From NCBI GenBank assembly GCA_029261995.1, contig JAJDAF010000050.1, positions 1 to 64,000 on the forward strand: a DNA stretch of 64,000 bases, in the 5' to 3' direction. The notes below the pieces were generated by a model. The model searched no databases and had not been told where the DNA came from. It saw only the letters and a program-made list of their open reading frames with translations. Positions within the stretch are counted from its first letter, which is position 1. Each line of letters begins with the position of its first letter. The stretch is from Candidatus Zhuqueibacterota bacterium (lineage in GTDB: Bacteria; Zhuqueibacterota; Zhuqueibacteria; Oceanimicrobiales; Oceanimicrobiaceae). This document shows positions 36,117 through 45,595 of this stretch, in pieces. A program made the translations under genes and the position numbers.

Positions 36117-38426
36117 CTACTTTTGCGTGGATAGAATGCGTGCGACTTCCAGGGTATCCCGAACCACCACTGTCGTTCGGTAGCGCACGGATGCGAACTC
36201 GGTTTGCACGGAAATCGGTATCGGCATTTCTCCATAAACGGCGGTCACCTCGCGGATGAGTCGCGCGCCGGGCTCGATATTCAATTTCGCCCGCAGGCGC
36301 AGGCTGTCTGGTGGCTGCCAAAGCCAGCGAAAGGCCAGCGTCTCATCTTTCAGAGAAAACGCGAGTTCGGAGGCTGCATCGTCGATGCCAGCCGTGTCTG
36401 CTTTGATGACCACTTTGGCCTGCAACCAGTTCCGGTCGGTCGTGATGAGCCAGTCGAGATCGACTGTGCCTGGCTCCCCGGTGCGCAGGGATTCGCTGCC
36501 AGAGACATGGACCCAATTTGCCGCAAATGGAATCGCCAGGGAGTCCTGGCTCACACTGCCGTCGTATTTGCGCTCCAGGGAATCGCTCTTAACGACTACG
36601 TTTTTGAAGTACTCGTTGCCTCTTAGCTCGAGTTTGCTGTCTCCGGTTTGTGTGTCATAGTGGGCATCAATGCGCAAGGCCGCACGCCACTTGTCGGAGT
36701 ATGCCGGGAAGGAATACAGATAGCCCCCGTAGCCGATGATCGCCAGAATCAGGATGCCGCCGAACACCGGTTTTCTGGCTGCTGCCAGGAGCGCTCCCGC
36801 CGGCTTGATTTCTGTTCTCAGCAACGCATAGAAATTGAGAATCGGCAGATACCAGACCACGAGCGCAACGGTAATTGCGCCGCTGTAGAGCAGTGCCGGA
36901 AAGAACGAGTGGATATTGAGTCCGATCATACTCAGATTTTGTGCAAGAAACGGAAAGGCCTCCATAAACATGAGTTTGAACATCGGAATCGGGGCCAGGA
37001 TGGCCATGACGAGTTTGAAAATGCGGCTGGGAACGAAAACTGCCAGGCCGACGCAGAGCAGCGTCAGTGCCGGGAAAAGCGCCAGCCGCGCGCTTGCCAG
37101 AAAGAGTGCAGCCACAAACACGATGAGAATAGAGAGCGCGCGTTTGGCATAAACGTAGGGGTCGGAGCTGAATTGCCACGTTTTGGTAAGCTGCAACGCC
37201 AGCCAGGCCCCGGCTCCCGCCCAGATGGCCGCGAACCACAAGTACTTGTCGATGTGGGCCAGCCATGGGTATCTCAGGCCTTTGAGCGTTTGCATGCCTG
37301 CTTCGCCAAGCTGGGTGCAAATTGCGATCACAATCATCATGAGCAGCAGTTTGATTCCAGAAAACCGTACGCGTTCGGCTTTTGGGATCTGCAGGCGGCG
37401 ATTGCGGCTGGCGGCGAAAGCCCAGGCTCCGACAGCAAGCGCCAGAATAACCACACTCACGATCGCCCAGGCCGGGATGTAAAAACGCCCTCCCCACATT
37501 GGCCAGAGCATATAATTCCCGGTTGTTTCAGCAGGAATGCCGTGCGCCTGATATTTCCTCAGCAGGCCGTCAACGATGTTTCCGCTGCGCGCCAGGCCGG
37601 CCTTGTCGATGAACGCGATTTTGTCCTGCTGAGTGTGAATTGGTGAGGTGTTAATGCCGGTGGTGAAATCGATGGCCGGGATGCCACGGTCGATGAAGGG
37701 TGCGTGGTCTGAGCCAGCGCCGCCCGCAGTGTTGTTTATGGAAAAAAAGAACATAGGGTAGCTCAGGCTCTCGTAGCCAGCGGTTCGCTCGACCGCGTAA
37801 GCATCTTTGACCAGCCACTCAGGCGTTTGTTTGTGGCCGCTCTCGAGAAACATAATCAACGGGTCGGTCGAACCGGCCATGTCAATCTGCAGCATCAACG
37901 CGACCTCATCGATGCCGGCGTAGTGGTTCGCAAAATGCCTGGAGGCGACAAGCCCACTCTCCTCACCTCCAAAGGCAACAAACACGAGCGTGTAATGCCT
38001 CGGCTCCTGACTCCACTTGCGAGCCAGTTCGAGCACGCATGCGGTTCCGGTGGCATCATCGTTTGCTCCCGGGTGCTCCGGCGCGGATGAATCGATGTGG
38101 CCGCCCACGACGATGGTTGAGTCCGTCTCTCCCTTAAACACACCGACTGCCGTGCCACTTTGTGTGTTGACGAGGTTTCTTCCAACGGTGGCTTCCGTCA
38201 ATCTTAGGACGTAGGCTGTGTCTGCGCCAAACGAGTTGAGTTTTTCCGTTGCCCACTGTAGCGCGGCGATCTCGTTCCTGGAGCCCATCGGGCGCGGGCC
38301 GATGTTTACGCTCAGATGTTCGGTGTAAGCGTAGGCGCTGTCCGCGTCGAACGAGGACGATTGAGCTTGCAGGCAGATCGGCAAAAGTAAAACGAACGAT
38401 GTCAGAGTCTGTTTCCAGACGTTCAT
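36117..38426 (-). CDS. M28-family zinc peptidase with multi-spanning membrane domain (ERMP1-like layout)
   Basis: At 769 residues this has a signal peptide, an M28 aminopeptidase domain (about 30-310) and about eight membrane helices between about 325 and 570. A C-terminal extracytoplasmic beta domain ends the protein. Zinc ligands are visible: HIDSS with GANDDATG, the catalytic Glu pair in GGEESGL, an Asp in MLQIDMAG, and SDHAPF. The fused membrane half resembles eukaryotic ERMP1 and similar bacterial proteins. GGAGGGAAAC directly precedes the ATG. It probably removes N-terminal residues from periplasmic peptides; the substrate is unknown. Confidence 0.9.
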   Translation of the reverse strand: MNVWKQTLTSFVLLLPICLQAQSSSFDADSAYAYTEHLSVNIGPRPMGSRNEIAALQWATEKLNSFGADTAYVLRLTEATVGRNLVNTQSGTAVGVFKGETDSTIVVGGHIDSSAPEHPGANDDATGTACVLELARKWSQEPRHYTLVFVAFGGEESGLVASRHFANHYAGIDEVALMLQIDMAGSTDPLIMFLESGHKQTPEWLVKDAYAVERTAGYESLSYPMFFFSINNTAGGAGSDHAPFIDRGIPAIDFTTGINTSPIHTQQDKIAFIDKAGLARSGNIVDGLLRKYQAHGIPAETTGNYMLWPMWGGRFYIPAWAIVSVVILALAVGAWAFAASRNRRLQIPKAERVRFSGIKLLLMMIVIAICTQLGEAGMQTLKGLRYPWLAHIDKYLWFAAIWAGAGAWLALQLTKTWQFSSDPYVYAKRALSILIVFVAALFLASARLALFPALTLLCVGLAVFVPSRIFKLVMAILAPIPMFKLMFMEAFPFLAQNLSMIGLNIHSFFPALLYSGAITVALVVWYLPILNFYALLRTEIKPAGALLAAARKPVFGGILILAIIGYGGYLYSFPAYSDKWRAALRIDAHYDTQTGDSKLELRGNEYFKNVVVKSDSLERKYDGSVSQDSLAIPFAANWVHVSGSESLRTGEPGTVDLDWLITTDRNWLQAKVVIKADTAGIDDAASELAFSLKDETLAFRWLWQPPDSLRLRAKLNIEPGARLIREVTAVYGEMPIPISVQTEFASVRYRTTVVVRDTLEVARILSTQK

Positions 38427-38505
38427 GTTTCCCTCCGGTGGATTGTAAGGTTGTGCAGTCGGTTGGGTGAGCCAGACGAAAAATTAGTGAACTTTCGGGG
38501 CAAAG

Positions 38506-39012
38506 TCAAGCATTCGGTCGGTTTGAGTTATCCAGGCGGAATGATGTCAGCAGCCGCCAGGTCAGCCACACTACCAGAATCGTGTAAACCACCAGCGCAG
38601 GCCAGAGGTATTCGAGCTCACCTGGCGGCTGCTTCGTGTTGAGTACGTATGTCAGGTGCATGATGAACCGCATCAGCAACAAGGTCAAGGCGCCGACCTG
38701 CAAAAGAAATGCTACGAGCCGCTCGCGTGTTTCGAGGCCACGTTCCGGTGCCAGCCAATAGTCGCGGTTGGAGATGTTAAAGTAGGCATCCGGCAGCTTC
38801 ATGATCATGGCGGCCACGCCGGCAAGCAATGCCACAACGAACACGGTCGCGGCGATATCCATGGTGACCACGGTAGCCTTGCCTTGCCAGCCATTTGGCA
38901 GGCCGCGAGCATCAAAATGAGTCGCAACACTGGCCGGAAGTTTGTCGAAGTAGTACCACGCGTCCAGGATCGCCAGGAAGAGAAATGTGACGAGAGTTTT
39001 GGTTGAATTCAA
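38506..39012 (-). CDS. DUF1648-domain membrane protein
   Basis: This 168-residue protein has about four transmembrane helices. The N-terminal signature WYYFDKLPASVATHFDARG, followed by LPNGW, is the DUF1648 motif seen in SdpI-like immunity and regulatory membrane proteins. The start appears to be TTG preceded by AAGGAAGC. It lies 19 bases after the SulP gene. Function is unknown; SdpI-type proteins protect against or sense peptide toxins, but no toxin gene is near. Confidence 0.8.
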   Translation of the reverse strand: MNSTKTLVTFLFLAILDAWYYFDKLPASVATHFDARGLPNGWQGKATVVTMDIAATVFVVALLAGVAAMIMKLPDAYFNISNRDYWLAPERGLETRERLVAFLLQVGALTLLLMRFIMHLTYVLNTKQPPGELEYLWPALVVYTILVVWLTWRLLTSFRLDNSNRPNA

Positions 39013-39031
39013 TGCTTCCTTTCCGCTTCGG

Positions 39032-40765
39032 CTACAGTATTCCCGAATTTGCTCGCCGCCATACGGCCCCGCTTGGCGCCTCGTTCATGATTTCAATTCG
39101 TTCGTCCAGAAAGAATTTGACTGCGTCGTGATTGCTGAAGAAGAAGTGGTCCTCACCAAGCTCGTGGTAAAATCCGGACCGCTTCAAAACGTCTCGCACT
39201 GGCCCCTTGATGTTGGTGAAATAGAGTCTGATGTGTAGCTCGCGCAGAGTCTCGGCCATCTCGTGCAGCGCTGTGTCCGCCGATGAGTCGATGTCGTTGA
39301 CACTGCTGGCGTCAAAGATGATGGCGCTGAGTTGGTGTGTACTTTTGCGCACCAACTCCTGCACCCTCTCGTTGAGGAAACTGACATTCGCGAAATAAAG
39401 CGATGCGTCGATCCGGATCATGATCAGGCCCAGGAGCGTGATCGCCTCAGGATAGCGCTCGGTGCTGCGATAAACTTTTGTGCCGGGCAGCCTGCCCAGA
39501 ACGGCGTAGTGTGGCCGGGTTGTGCGCTGCACGACCAGCACCAGTGAGGTGGCGATGCTCAACATAATCCCCTTCTCAATACCGAGAACAAGGGTTGCGA
39601 CAAAGGTAACGCCCCAGGTAATCAGGTCGAGGCGCTTGACTTTGTAGAGATGCACTGGCTCCTTGAAGTCGATGAGCCCGGCAACGGCAACTAAAATAAT
39701 CGCAGCCAGGGCCACCGTTGGCATATAGTAAAAGAAATCCGTAAGGAACAGCAGCGTGAACGCAATCATGGATGACGTGATCATGGAAGCCAATCCGGTC
39801 TTTGCTCCGGCTTGGGCGTTCACGGCGCTGCGCGATAGCCCGCCCGTGACCGGATAGGCGCCAAACAGGGAAGCCGCAACGTTGGCCAGTCCCAAAGCCA
39901 CCAACTCCTGGTTGCCATCGATGTTGTACTGCTTGCGCGCCGCCAGCTTTTTTGCTACAGCGATGGTTTCCATAAACGCCACCAGTGAGATGGCGATGGC
40001 AATCGGGGCCAGCACCGACAACGCCTCAAGGTTGACCATGGGCAGGGAGATTCCTTTCAACCCTCGCGGTACCGCTCCCATGACGTGGACGCCGGCTTCT
40101 CTGAGATCGAATGCCCAAACCAGTGCCGTTGTCAGCGCAACAACGACCACCATCCAGGGAAAGGTGGGCCACCACTTTCGCAGCCACTTCAGCAAAACGA
40201 TGCTGAGTATGCCAAGTAAGACTGTCGGGATATTGATTTGGTCGATGCGCTGGGCGGAATAGTAGATGATTTTGTGAATATAATGCGTCTCCGGCAGACT
40301 GATTCCTAAAACATGCTTGAGCTGGCTGAAAGCGATCACCACCGATGCTGCCGAGGTAAACCCGCTAATCACGGGGTGCGACAGAAAATTGGCGAGAAAG
40401 CCAAAGTTGAGCAGCCCCATACCGAATTGGATGACGCCGACCATTCCGGCGAGAATCGTGGCGTAGGCGACATACTCATTACTCCCGGGTTCCGCCAGTT
40501 TGCCAATGCCTGAGGCCACCAATAGCGAGATGATGGCGACGGGCCCCACCGCGAGTTCACGGGATGTGCCGAACAAGGCGTAAACAAACAGCGGAACGAC
40601 GGAGGCATAAAGGCCAACAATGGGGGGCAGTCCGGCCAGCAGCGCAAGCGCCATGGCCTGCGGAATGAGCATGATGCCAACGGTCAAACCGGCCGTGATG
40701 TCTCCCTTCAGGTTGCTCTTATCGTAAGGGAAGAGCCAGTTCAGAACTGGAAAGAAGCGTCGCAT
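39032..40765 (-). CDS. SulP-family anion transporter with STAS domain
   Basis: From ATG 40765, two bases after the upstream stop, it has 577 residues; a GTG at 40801 inside the upstream gene is the alternative. The SulP core (about 10-400) shows GLTVGIMLIPQAMALALLAG and GLYASVVPLFVYALFGTS, with about 12-14 helices. The C-terminal STAS domain (about 430-560) carries AIIFDASSVNDIDSSADTAL. SulP proteins exchange sulfate, bicarbonate or other anions. Coupling to a persulfide dioxygenase suggests sulfite/sulfate export or sulfate uptake, which is inference. Confidence 0.93.
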   Translation of the reverse strand: MRRFFPVLNWLFPYDKSNLKGDITAGLTVGIMLIPQAMALALLAGLPPIVGLYASVVPLFVYALFGTSRELAVGPVAIISLLVASGIGKLAEPGSNEYVAYATILAGMVGVIQFGMGLLNFGFLANFLSHPVISGFTSAASVVIAFSQLKHVLGISLPETHYIHKIIYYSAQRIDQINIPTVLLGILSIVLLKWLRKWWPTFPWMVVVVALTTALVWAFDLREAGVHVMGAVPRGLKGISLPMVNLEALSVLAPIAIAISLVAFMETIAVAKKLAARKQYNIDGNQELVALGLANVAASLFGAYPVTGGLSRSAVNAQAGAKTGLASMITSSMIAFTLLFLTDFFYYMPTVALAAIILVAVAGLIDFKEPVHLYKVKRLDLITWGVTFVATLVLGIEKGIMLSIATSLVLVVQRTTRPHYAVLGRLPGTKVYRSTERYPEAITLLGLIMIRIDASLYFANVSFLNERVQELVRKSTHQLSAIIFDASSVNDIDSSADTALHEMAETLRELHIRLYFTNIKGPVRDVLKRSGFYHELGEDHFFFSNHDAVKFFLDERIEIMNEAPSGAVWRRANSGIL

Positions 40766-40767
40766 GT

Positions 40768-42204
40768 CTATTTGGATACTTCTCCTTTTGCCGCCTGCCA
40801 CGCCAATATTCCGCCGTCCATCTGAACAGCATCGAGGCCGCGGGATTTGAGATAACCAACCGCGTAGGTGGAACGCACACCGGATCGACAGTAGACCAGC
40901 AGCCGCTTGTCCACCGGCACTTCATCAAGTCGCGTCGCAAGCCGGGTGTGGGCTATGTTCTGGGCGCCAGGCAGACGGCCTGCATCGAATTCGTGGCCGT
41001 GGCGCACATCAAGAATGTGGATTTCGGGGTCTTTGCGGAGAACCGCCAACTCCGTGATGTCGCGGCAATCGCAAGTTTCCAGACTGGCGCCATTGAGCGC
41101 GTAGACTGCAAGCGTTTCCGGGGAAATAAAACCCGCGACCTCGTCCAGTCCAATTCGAACGAGATCTCGAAGGACTTCGTCAACCCGCCCGGTTTCAACC
41201 ACGATGAAGATAGTTTTGCCAGGTTCGACGTAGGAGCCGGCAATGGTGGGAAAACTGGAGTTCAGCGGAGCGTGAATGGAACCGGCGAGGTGTCCGGCCA
41301 CGAACTCAGTCCATGGACGTGTGTCGATCAGGTTTATCTCCTTTTCCTGCAAGGCATCCAATTCCAGGGCGCCAACCTCCGTCGGCTGGGGCAGTCCGCC
41401 GAGCAGGGGAGGGCCGTCCCGGTTGAGGCGTTTCATGCGTGCAAAATAGGCTGGCGGCTCAGGCTGGCCGTCAAGAATGTAATCGACGAATCCGGATTCG
41501 CTGTTTGCCGAAAGAATGGAAGCATTAAACAGCTTTTCATAGCCGACCGTAGATTGTGGCACGGCGCCAAGCGCTTTGCCACACGCACTGCCGGACCCGT
41601 GTCCCGGCCAGAGCTGTAGAAAGTCCGGAAGCGTCTTGAACCGCTGTAGGGATTGAAACATGGTTCGGGCCGAGGGCTCTTTGGCGCCCTCCTGGCCCGC
41701 CGCGGTCTCCAGCAAGTCAGGGCGACCGACATCTCCGACAAAAACGAAGTCTCCGCTCGCGATGCCCATCGGTTTATCCGCACCGCCGCCACGGTCGGTG
41801 ACCACAAAACTGATGTGCTCCGGCGTATGCCCTGGCGAATACATGACCTGGATTTCAATTTGCCCAATCTGAATCACATCGCCATCATAGACCAACTTGT
41901 GGTTGTAGCTCCCGCCGCCGTGCTTGTCGTTGAGCCAGCCGTACTTCCAGTCATCCGTGCCTTCATCGGAGAGATAGAGTTTGGCGCCCGTGTGCTCCGC
42001 AAGTTCGCGCGCCCCCGAAAGAAAATCCGCATGAATGTGGGTTTCGGTAATGGCAACAAGGCGCAAGCCCTCTTTTGCCGCCGCCACAAGATAGCGGTCC
42101 GCATCGCGCTGCGGATCGATGATGATGGCTTCCTTGGTTTGCTGGCAACCTATCAGGTAAGCGGCTTGGGCGAGCTTGTCGTCATAGAGCATTCGGAAAA
42201 GCAT
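40768..42204 (-). CDS. Persulfide dioxygenase-like metallo-beta-lactamase fused to two rhodanese domains
   Basis: The protein has 478 residues. The N-terminal metallo-beta-lactamase domain has the ETHIHADFLSG metal motif, SPGHTPEH and GDVGRPDL, as in ETHE1/persulfide dioxygenases, which oxidise glutathione persulfide to sulfite using iron. The first rhodanese domain (about 265-355) has lost its catalytic cysteine loop (FIVVETGRVDE), while the second (about 375-470) keeps it in VYCRSGVRSTYA. This resembles CstB-like and related sulfide-detoxifying fusions. AAGGAGG lies ten bases before the ATG. It heads the minus-strand operon with the SulP gene. Confidence 0.9.
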   Translation of the reverse strand: MLFRMLYDDKLAQAAYLIGCQQTKEAIIIDPQRDADRYLVAAAKEGLRLVAITETHIHADFLSGARELAEHTGAKLYLSDEGTDDWKYGWLNDKHGGGSYNHKLVYDGDVIQIGQIEIQVMYSPGHTPEHISFVVTDRGGGADKPMGIASGDFVFVGDVGRPDLLETAAGQEGAKEPSARTMFQSLQRFKTLPDFLQLWPGHGSGSACGKALGAVPQSTVGYEKLFNASILSANSESGFVDYILDGQPEPPAYFARMKRLNRDGPPLLGGLPQPTEVGALELDALQEKEINLIDTRPWTEFVAGHLAGSIHAPLNSSFPTIAGSYVEPGKTIFIVVETGRVDEVLRDLVRIGLDEVAGFISPETLAVYALNGASLETCDCRDITELAVLRKDPEIHILDVRHGHEFDAGRLPGAQNIAHTRLATRLDEVPVDKRLLVYCRSGVRSTYAVGYLKSRGLDAVQMDGGILAWQAAKGEVSK

Positions 42205-42430
42205 GGTCGCGTTTCCTCCTTCGGCAAGAATTGGGAATCAGTGACGTTGCGGCTCGTGGTTTGGCTAAGTCACGTCCTGGGCAGAACAAGATTCAAGATA
42301 GTGCCTTTTGTTTGAGATAGCAAGTATTTTCAAGTGGCTCTTGTCTGCCGTTTTAGCTTGATTTTTCGTGAGACAACGACTACACTACACCATTTGTGGT
42401 TCGAGTGGTGAACCGGATAGGGAGTGTGTC

Positions 42431-44653
42431 ATGGAAAAATCAAAGATGCTGGATCGGGCGAACAGCCTTCTAAAGGAAGTTTTCGGCTACGACGAATTTC
42501 GTCCTTTGCAGGCCAAGATCATAGACAATGTGTTGCGCAAGAATGACACGCTGGTCATTATGCCGACGGGCAGCGGCAAGTCGCTTTGCTATCAAATCCC
42601 GGCACTCATATTCGACGGTCTGACCGTGGTCGTGTCGCCCCTGATTTCACTGATGAAAGACCAGGTGGAGCAACTGGCCGCACTTGAGGTGCCGGCGGTT
42701 TACCTCAACAGCTCACTTTCGAGCGACGCCTACCAGCACAATTTTGAACTGGTGCGACAGGGCAATGTCCGCTTGCTGTACGTGGCCCCTGAAACCTTGC
42801 TAACCACCCGCTTGCATAGCTTGCTGGCTTCCCAGACCATCTCTTGTTTCACCATCGACGAGGCGCACTGCATTTCGGAGTGGGGACATGATTTTCGCCC
42901 CGAGTACCGCCAGCTCATGGATGTTCGCGCGCGCTACCCCGATGCTGTCTGCATGGCGCTCACCGCCACTGCAACACCGCGGGTGCAGGCCGACATCAAA
43001 AGCAGTCTCGGCTTCGGCGCCTCCAACGAGTTCTTGGCTTCTTTCAATCGTGAGAACCTGTTTCTGCGGGTGGTGGAAAAATCCGCCGGACTCCAGCAAA
43101 CCGTCGAGTTTCTGCGTGAGTTTCCTGAGAAATCCGGAATCATTTATTGCTTCTCTCGCCGGCAGGTGGAAGACCTTAGCGATTTTCTTGGTAGCGAAGG
43201 CTTTTCCGTTCGGCCCTACCATGCGGGCATGAGCGATGTCGAACGCCAGCGCAACCAGGAGGCTTTCATTCGTGATGATGTTCAGATCATCGTTGCCACG
43301 GTTGCCTTCGGGATGGGTATCAACAAGCCCAATGTGCGCTTTGTGGTCCATTTTGATTTGCCCAAAAACATTGAGGGCTATTATCAGCAAATCGGCCGTG
43401 CCGGCCGCGACGGCTTGCGGGCGGAATGCCTTCTGCTATTCGGCTACGGCGACACGGCCAAAATTCGCTTTTTCATCGACCAGAAGCAGGGGCAGGAGCA
43501 GCAGGTGGCAAACACGCAGTTGAGTGCGATGGTGCGCTTTGCGGAAAGTTACCTCTGCCGTCGGCAGCCATTGCTAAGCTATTTCGGAGAAGCGTACTCA
43601 AGAAAAAATTGTGGCATGTGTGACAATTGTCTGGCAGGCGAGCGGAAGCTCGAGGACATCACGGTGCCCGCGCAGATGTTCCTGTCGTGCGTTAAACGAA
43701 CCCGGGAGCTGTTTGGCGCAAATCATGTCATCGACGTGCTGCGCGGCTCTGAATCTCAAAGAATCTTTAAGTTTGACCACCAACACCTTTCGACCTACGG
43801 CATTGGCAAGGACTATTCCAAGAAGCAGTGGCTGCATTTGTCGCGCCAGTTCGTGCAAGCGGATTTGCTGGTTCAGGATTCGCAGCACGGCAGCTTGAAA
43901 CTGACCGAGAAGGCCTATGACGCTTTGCATGGCAAAGATACGGTCATGGGGGCTGTTGCCGCCGCGGAGCCGCAATTGCAGATTCGTGATGAAGATGTGC
44001 CGGAGTACGACACGGATCTTTTCAACCGCCTGCGCAAACGCCGCAAAATGCTGGCGGACGAAGAGCAGGTCGCGCCCTATGTCATTTTCCCGGACAAGTC
44101 TCTGGTGGAAATGGCCATCTATTTTCCGCACACCAAAGAGCATCTGCTTCTGATGCACGGTGTGGGCGCGGCAAAGCTCGAGCGCTATGGCGCCAAGTTC
44201 ATCAGCGATATTCTGGGGCATTGCAGGTTGAAAAATATCGAAGACAGATCCTATTTGAAGAGGGGTGCGCCGCAGCAAGCCACTCGCCAGGGCGCCAGAA
44301 CGCTGTCCGGCGGCAAACGTAAGTTTGCTAGAATCGCTGAGGCCTTCAACGCCGGTAAGAGCCTGGCGCAACTCTGTACCGAGTTCGGCGTTCAGCAGCG
44401 CACTGTCGTCAGCAATCTTTGGCGATTCGTCAATGAAGGCGGTAGCCTGGCCACTGACCGATTGGCCGCTCTGGAGACATCGGTCAATCTACCGCCGCAC
44501 CAAAAAGATGCTGTGGCAACAGCATTTCAACGGCTCGGTCGCAATGCGCTCAAGCCGGTCTACCAAGCCTGTGATGAAGTCATAGATTACGATGTTCTGG
44601 CGGTGTTGCGTCTGGTGCACGACACAAACAAATCTTCGAAAGAAACCCGATAA
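42431..44653 (+). CDS. recQ: ATP-dependent DNA helicase RecQ
   Basis: The ATG at 42431, with GGGAG nearby, gives 740 residues; a GTG at 42368 is less likely. Order of domains: helicase core with PTGSGKSLCYQIPA (Walker A), IDEAHCISEWGHDFRPEY and the motif VI region QQIGRAGRDG. A zinc module follows with four cysteines ending in CGMCDNC, then an RQC winged helix, an HRDC domain (about 525-595) and a C-terminal helix-turn-helix (RIAEAFNAGKSLAQLC). RecQ unwinds DNA in the 3' to 5' direction during recombinational repair. Divergent from the sulfur operon and monocistronic by appearance. Confidence 0.97.
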   Translation: MEKSKMLDRANSLLKEVFGYDEFRPLQAKIIDNVLRKNDTLVIMPTGSGKSLCYQIPALIFDGLTVVVSPLISLMKDQVEQLAALEVPAVYLNSSLSSDAYQHNFELVRQGNVRLLYVAPETLLTTRLHSLLASQTISCFTIDEAHCISEWGHDFRPEYRQLMDVRARYPDAVCMALTATATPRVQADIKSSLGFGASNEFLASFNRENLFLRVVEKSAGLQQTVEFLREFPEKSGIIYCFSRRQVEDLSDFLGSEGFSVRPYHAGMSDVERQRNQEAFIRDDVQIIVATVAFGMGINKPNVRFVVHFDLPKNIEGYYQQIGRAGRDGLRAECLLLFGYGDTAKIRFFIDQKQGQEQQVANTQLSAMVRFAESYLCRRQPLLSYFGEAYSRKNCGMCDNCLAGERKLEDITVPAQMFLSCVKRTRELFGANHVIDVLRGSESQRIFKFDHQHLSTYGIGKDYSKKQWLHLSRQFVQADLLVQDSQHGSLKLTEKAYDALHGKDTVMGAVAAAEPQLQIRDEDVPEYDTDLFNRLRKRRKMLADEEQVAPYVIFPDKSLVEMAIYFPHTKEHLLLMHGVGAAKLERYGAKFISDILGHCRLKNIEDRSYLKRGAPQQATRQGARTLSGGKRKFARIAEAFNAGKSLAQLCTEFGVQQRTVVSNLWRFVNEGGSLATDRLAALETSVNLPPHQKDAVATAFQRLGRNALKPVYQACDEVIDYDVLAVLRLVHDTNKSSKETR

Positions 44654-44663
44654 CGGTTTCTGC

Positions 44664-44691
44664 TTGTAATTGCTCGATTTTTTTCTATTTT
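44664..44691 (+). promoter_or_regulatory. Possible promoter of the acid phosphatase gene
   Basis: TTGTAA (44664-44669) and TATTTT (44686-44691) are 16 bases apart, about 50 bases before the phosphatase start. An imperfect AGAAACC/GGTTTCT stem just upstream (44641-44661) may mark the end of the recQ transcript, although its T-run is 16 bases away. Confidence 0.4.
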
Positions 44692-44740
44692 GGCATTTTC
44701 AGGATTTATTCTGACGAACGACATTTTTGACGGAGGGAAC

Positions 44741-45487
44741 ATGTGTTTTCGAAAAACTGGTTTTACGATTTTCCTGCTGGCGTTTGTCACTCTGTTTTCT
44801 TGCGCCCCGAAAGATAGCGCCCCGCAGCCGCAACTTGCTGTTCAGTATGTCAAGGCCTCAATCGAGTGGGCGGCAGCTTGCGAACAAACCTATCGCATGG
44901 CCTGGCCGCACGTTGAGAGAGCCGCGCAAAACGAAAGCGGGAATTGGGTGGTGGCTCTCGATGTCGATGAAACCGTACTGGATAACACCGGATATGCGGT
45001 TGAACTCGAACAGGCGGGCCAGCGTCACACCCGCGAGCTTTGGCAGGCCTGGTGCAGGCGTGAGGAAGCGCCTCCGATTTTCGGAGTCAAGACCTTCCTG
45101 GAGAAAGTTCGCACGCTTGGGTCAAAGGGCCGCGTCGCATTTATTACCAATCGCCGCATCGCGGTCGAGGAAGCGACGGTTGCCAATCTGAAGAAGAAAG
45201 GCCTTTGGCGGGATGGCGATATTATCCTGACCAAAATGGATGAAAACGATACCAAAGTCGATCGTCGGAATGCGCTTGAAACCGGGACCGGCCGTTCAGA
45301 AGCCAATGGTCCGCTGACCATCATCGCCTTGTTCGGAGACAATATCCGCGATTTCATGGCGATGCAGGGCGGAGAAACCGCCGCGGACTATCGACAGAAC
45401 AAGCTAGCACAGGATGCCCATTGGGGCACGCGGTTTTTCATGCTGTCGAACCCGACTTACGGCTCCTGGACCAGCAATTACAAGTAA
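44741..45487 (+). CDS. HAD-type acid phosphatase lipoprotein (5'-nucleotidase, e(P4)-like)
   Basis: From ATG 44741, with GGAGG six bases before, it has 248 residues. A lipoprotein signal ends at LFSC (lipobox). The class B/C HAD acid-phosphatase domain shows the DDDD-type motif I as ALDVDETVLDN, motif II at FITNRR, a lysine in ILTKMDEND, and the acidic pair in LFGDNIRDF. Haemophilus e(P4) and relatives remove phosphate from nucleotides and NMN at the outer membrane. The frame extends upstream to 44690 but that start lacks a ribosome site. Confidence 0.9.
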   Translation: MCFRKTGFTIFLLAFVTLFSCAPKDSAPQPQLAVQYVKASIEWAAACEQTYRMAWPHVERAAQNESGNWVVALDVDETVLDNTGYAVELEQAGQRHTRELWQAWCRREEAPPIFGVKTFLEKVRTLGSKGRVAFITNRRIAVEEATVANLKKKGLWRDGDIILTKMDENDTKVDRRNALETGTGRSEANGPLTIIALFGDNIRDFMAMQGGETAADYRQNKLAQDAHWGTRFFMLSNPTYGSWTSNYK

Positions 45488-45595
45488 TCGTCCACAATCC
45501 AAGTCACGGGCTGCAGCAAGCATGGCAATTTCGGGAAAGGGTACGGTGCAGACGGCCGCCAGCCTGCGTGGAGATGAACCCGTGAGACTCAAGGC

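Noticed and set aside
36079-36321. N-terminal extension of the VWA protein
   Set aside because: It overlaps the coding end of the M28 peptidase gene, is composed of unstructured Arg-rich sequence and lies before a clear signal peptide with a good ribosome site.
38506-39012. SdpI-type toxin immunity system
   Set aside because: The DUF1648 motif is present but no toxin or regulator gene is adjacent, so only the domain is reported.
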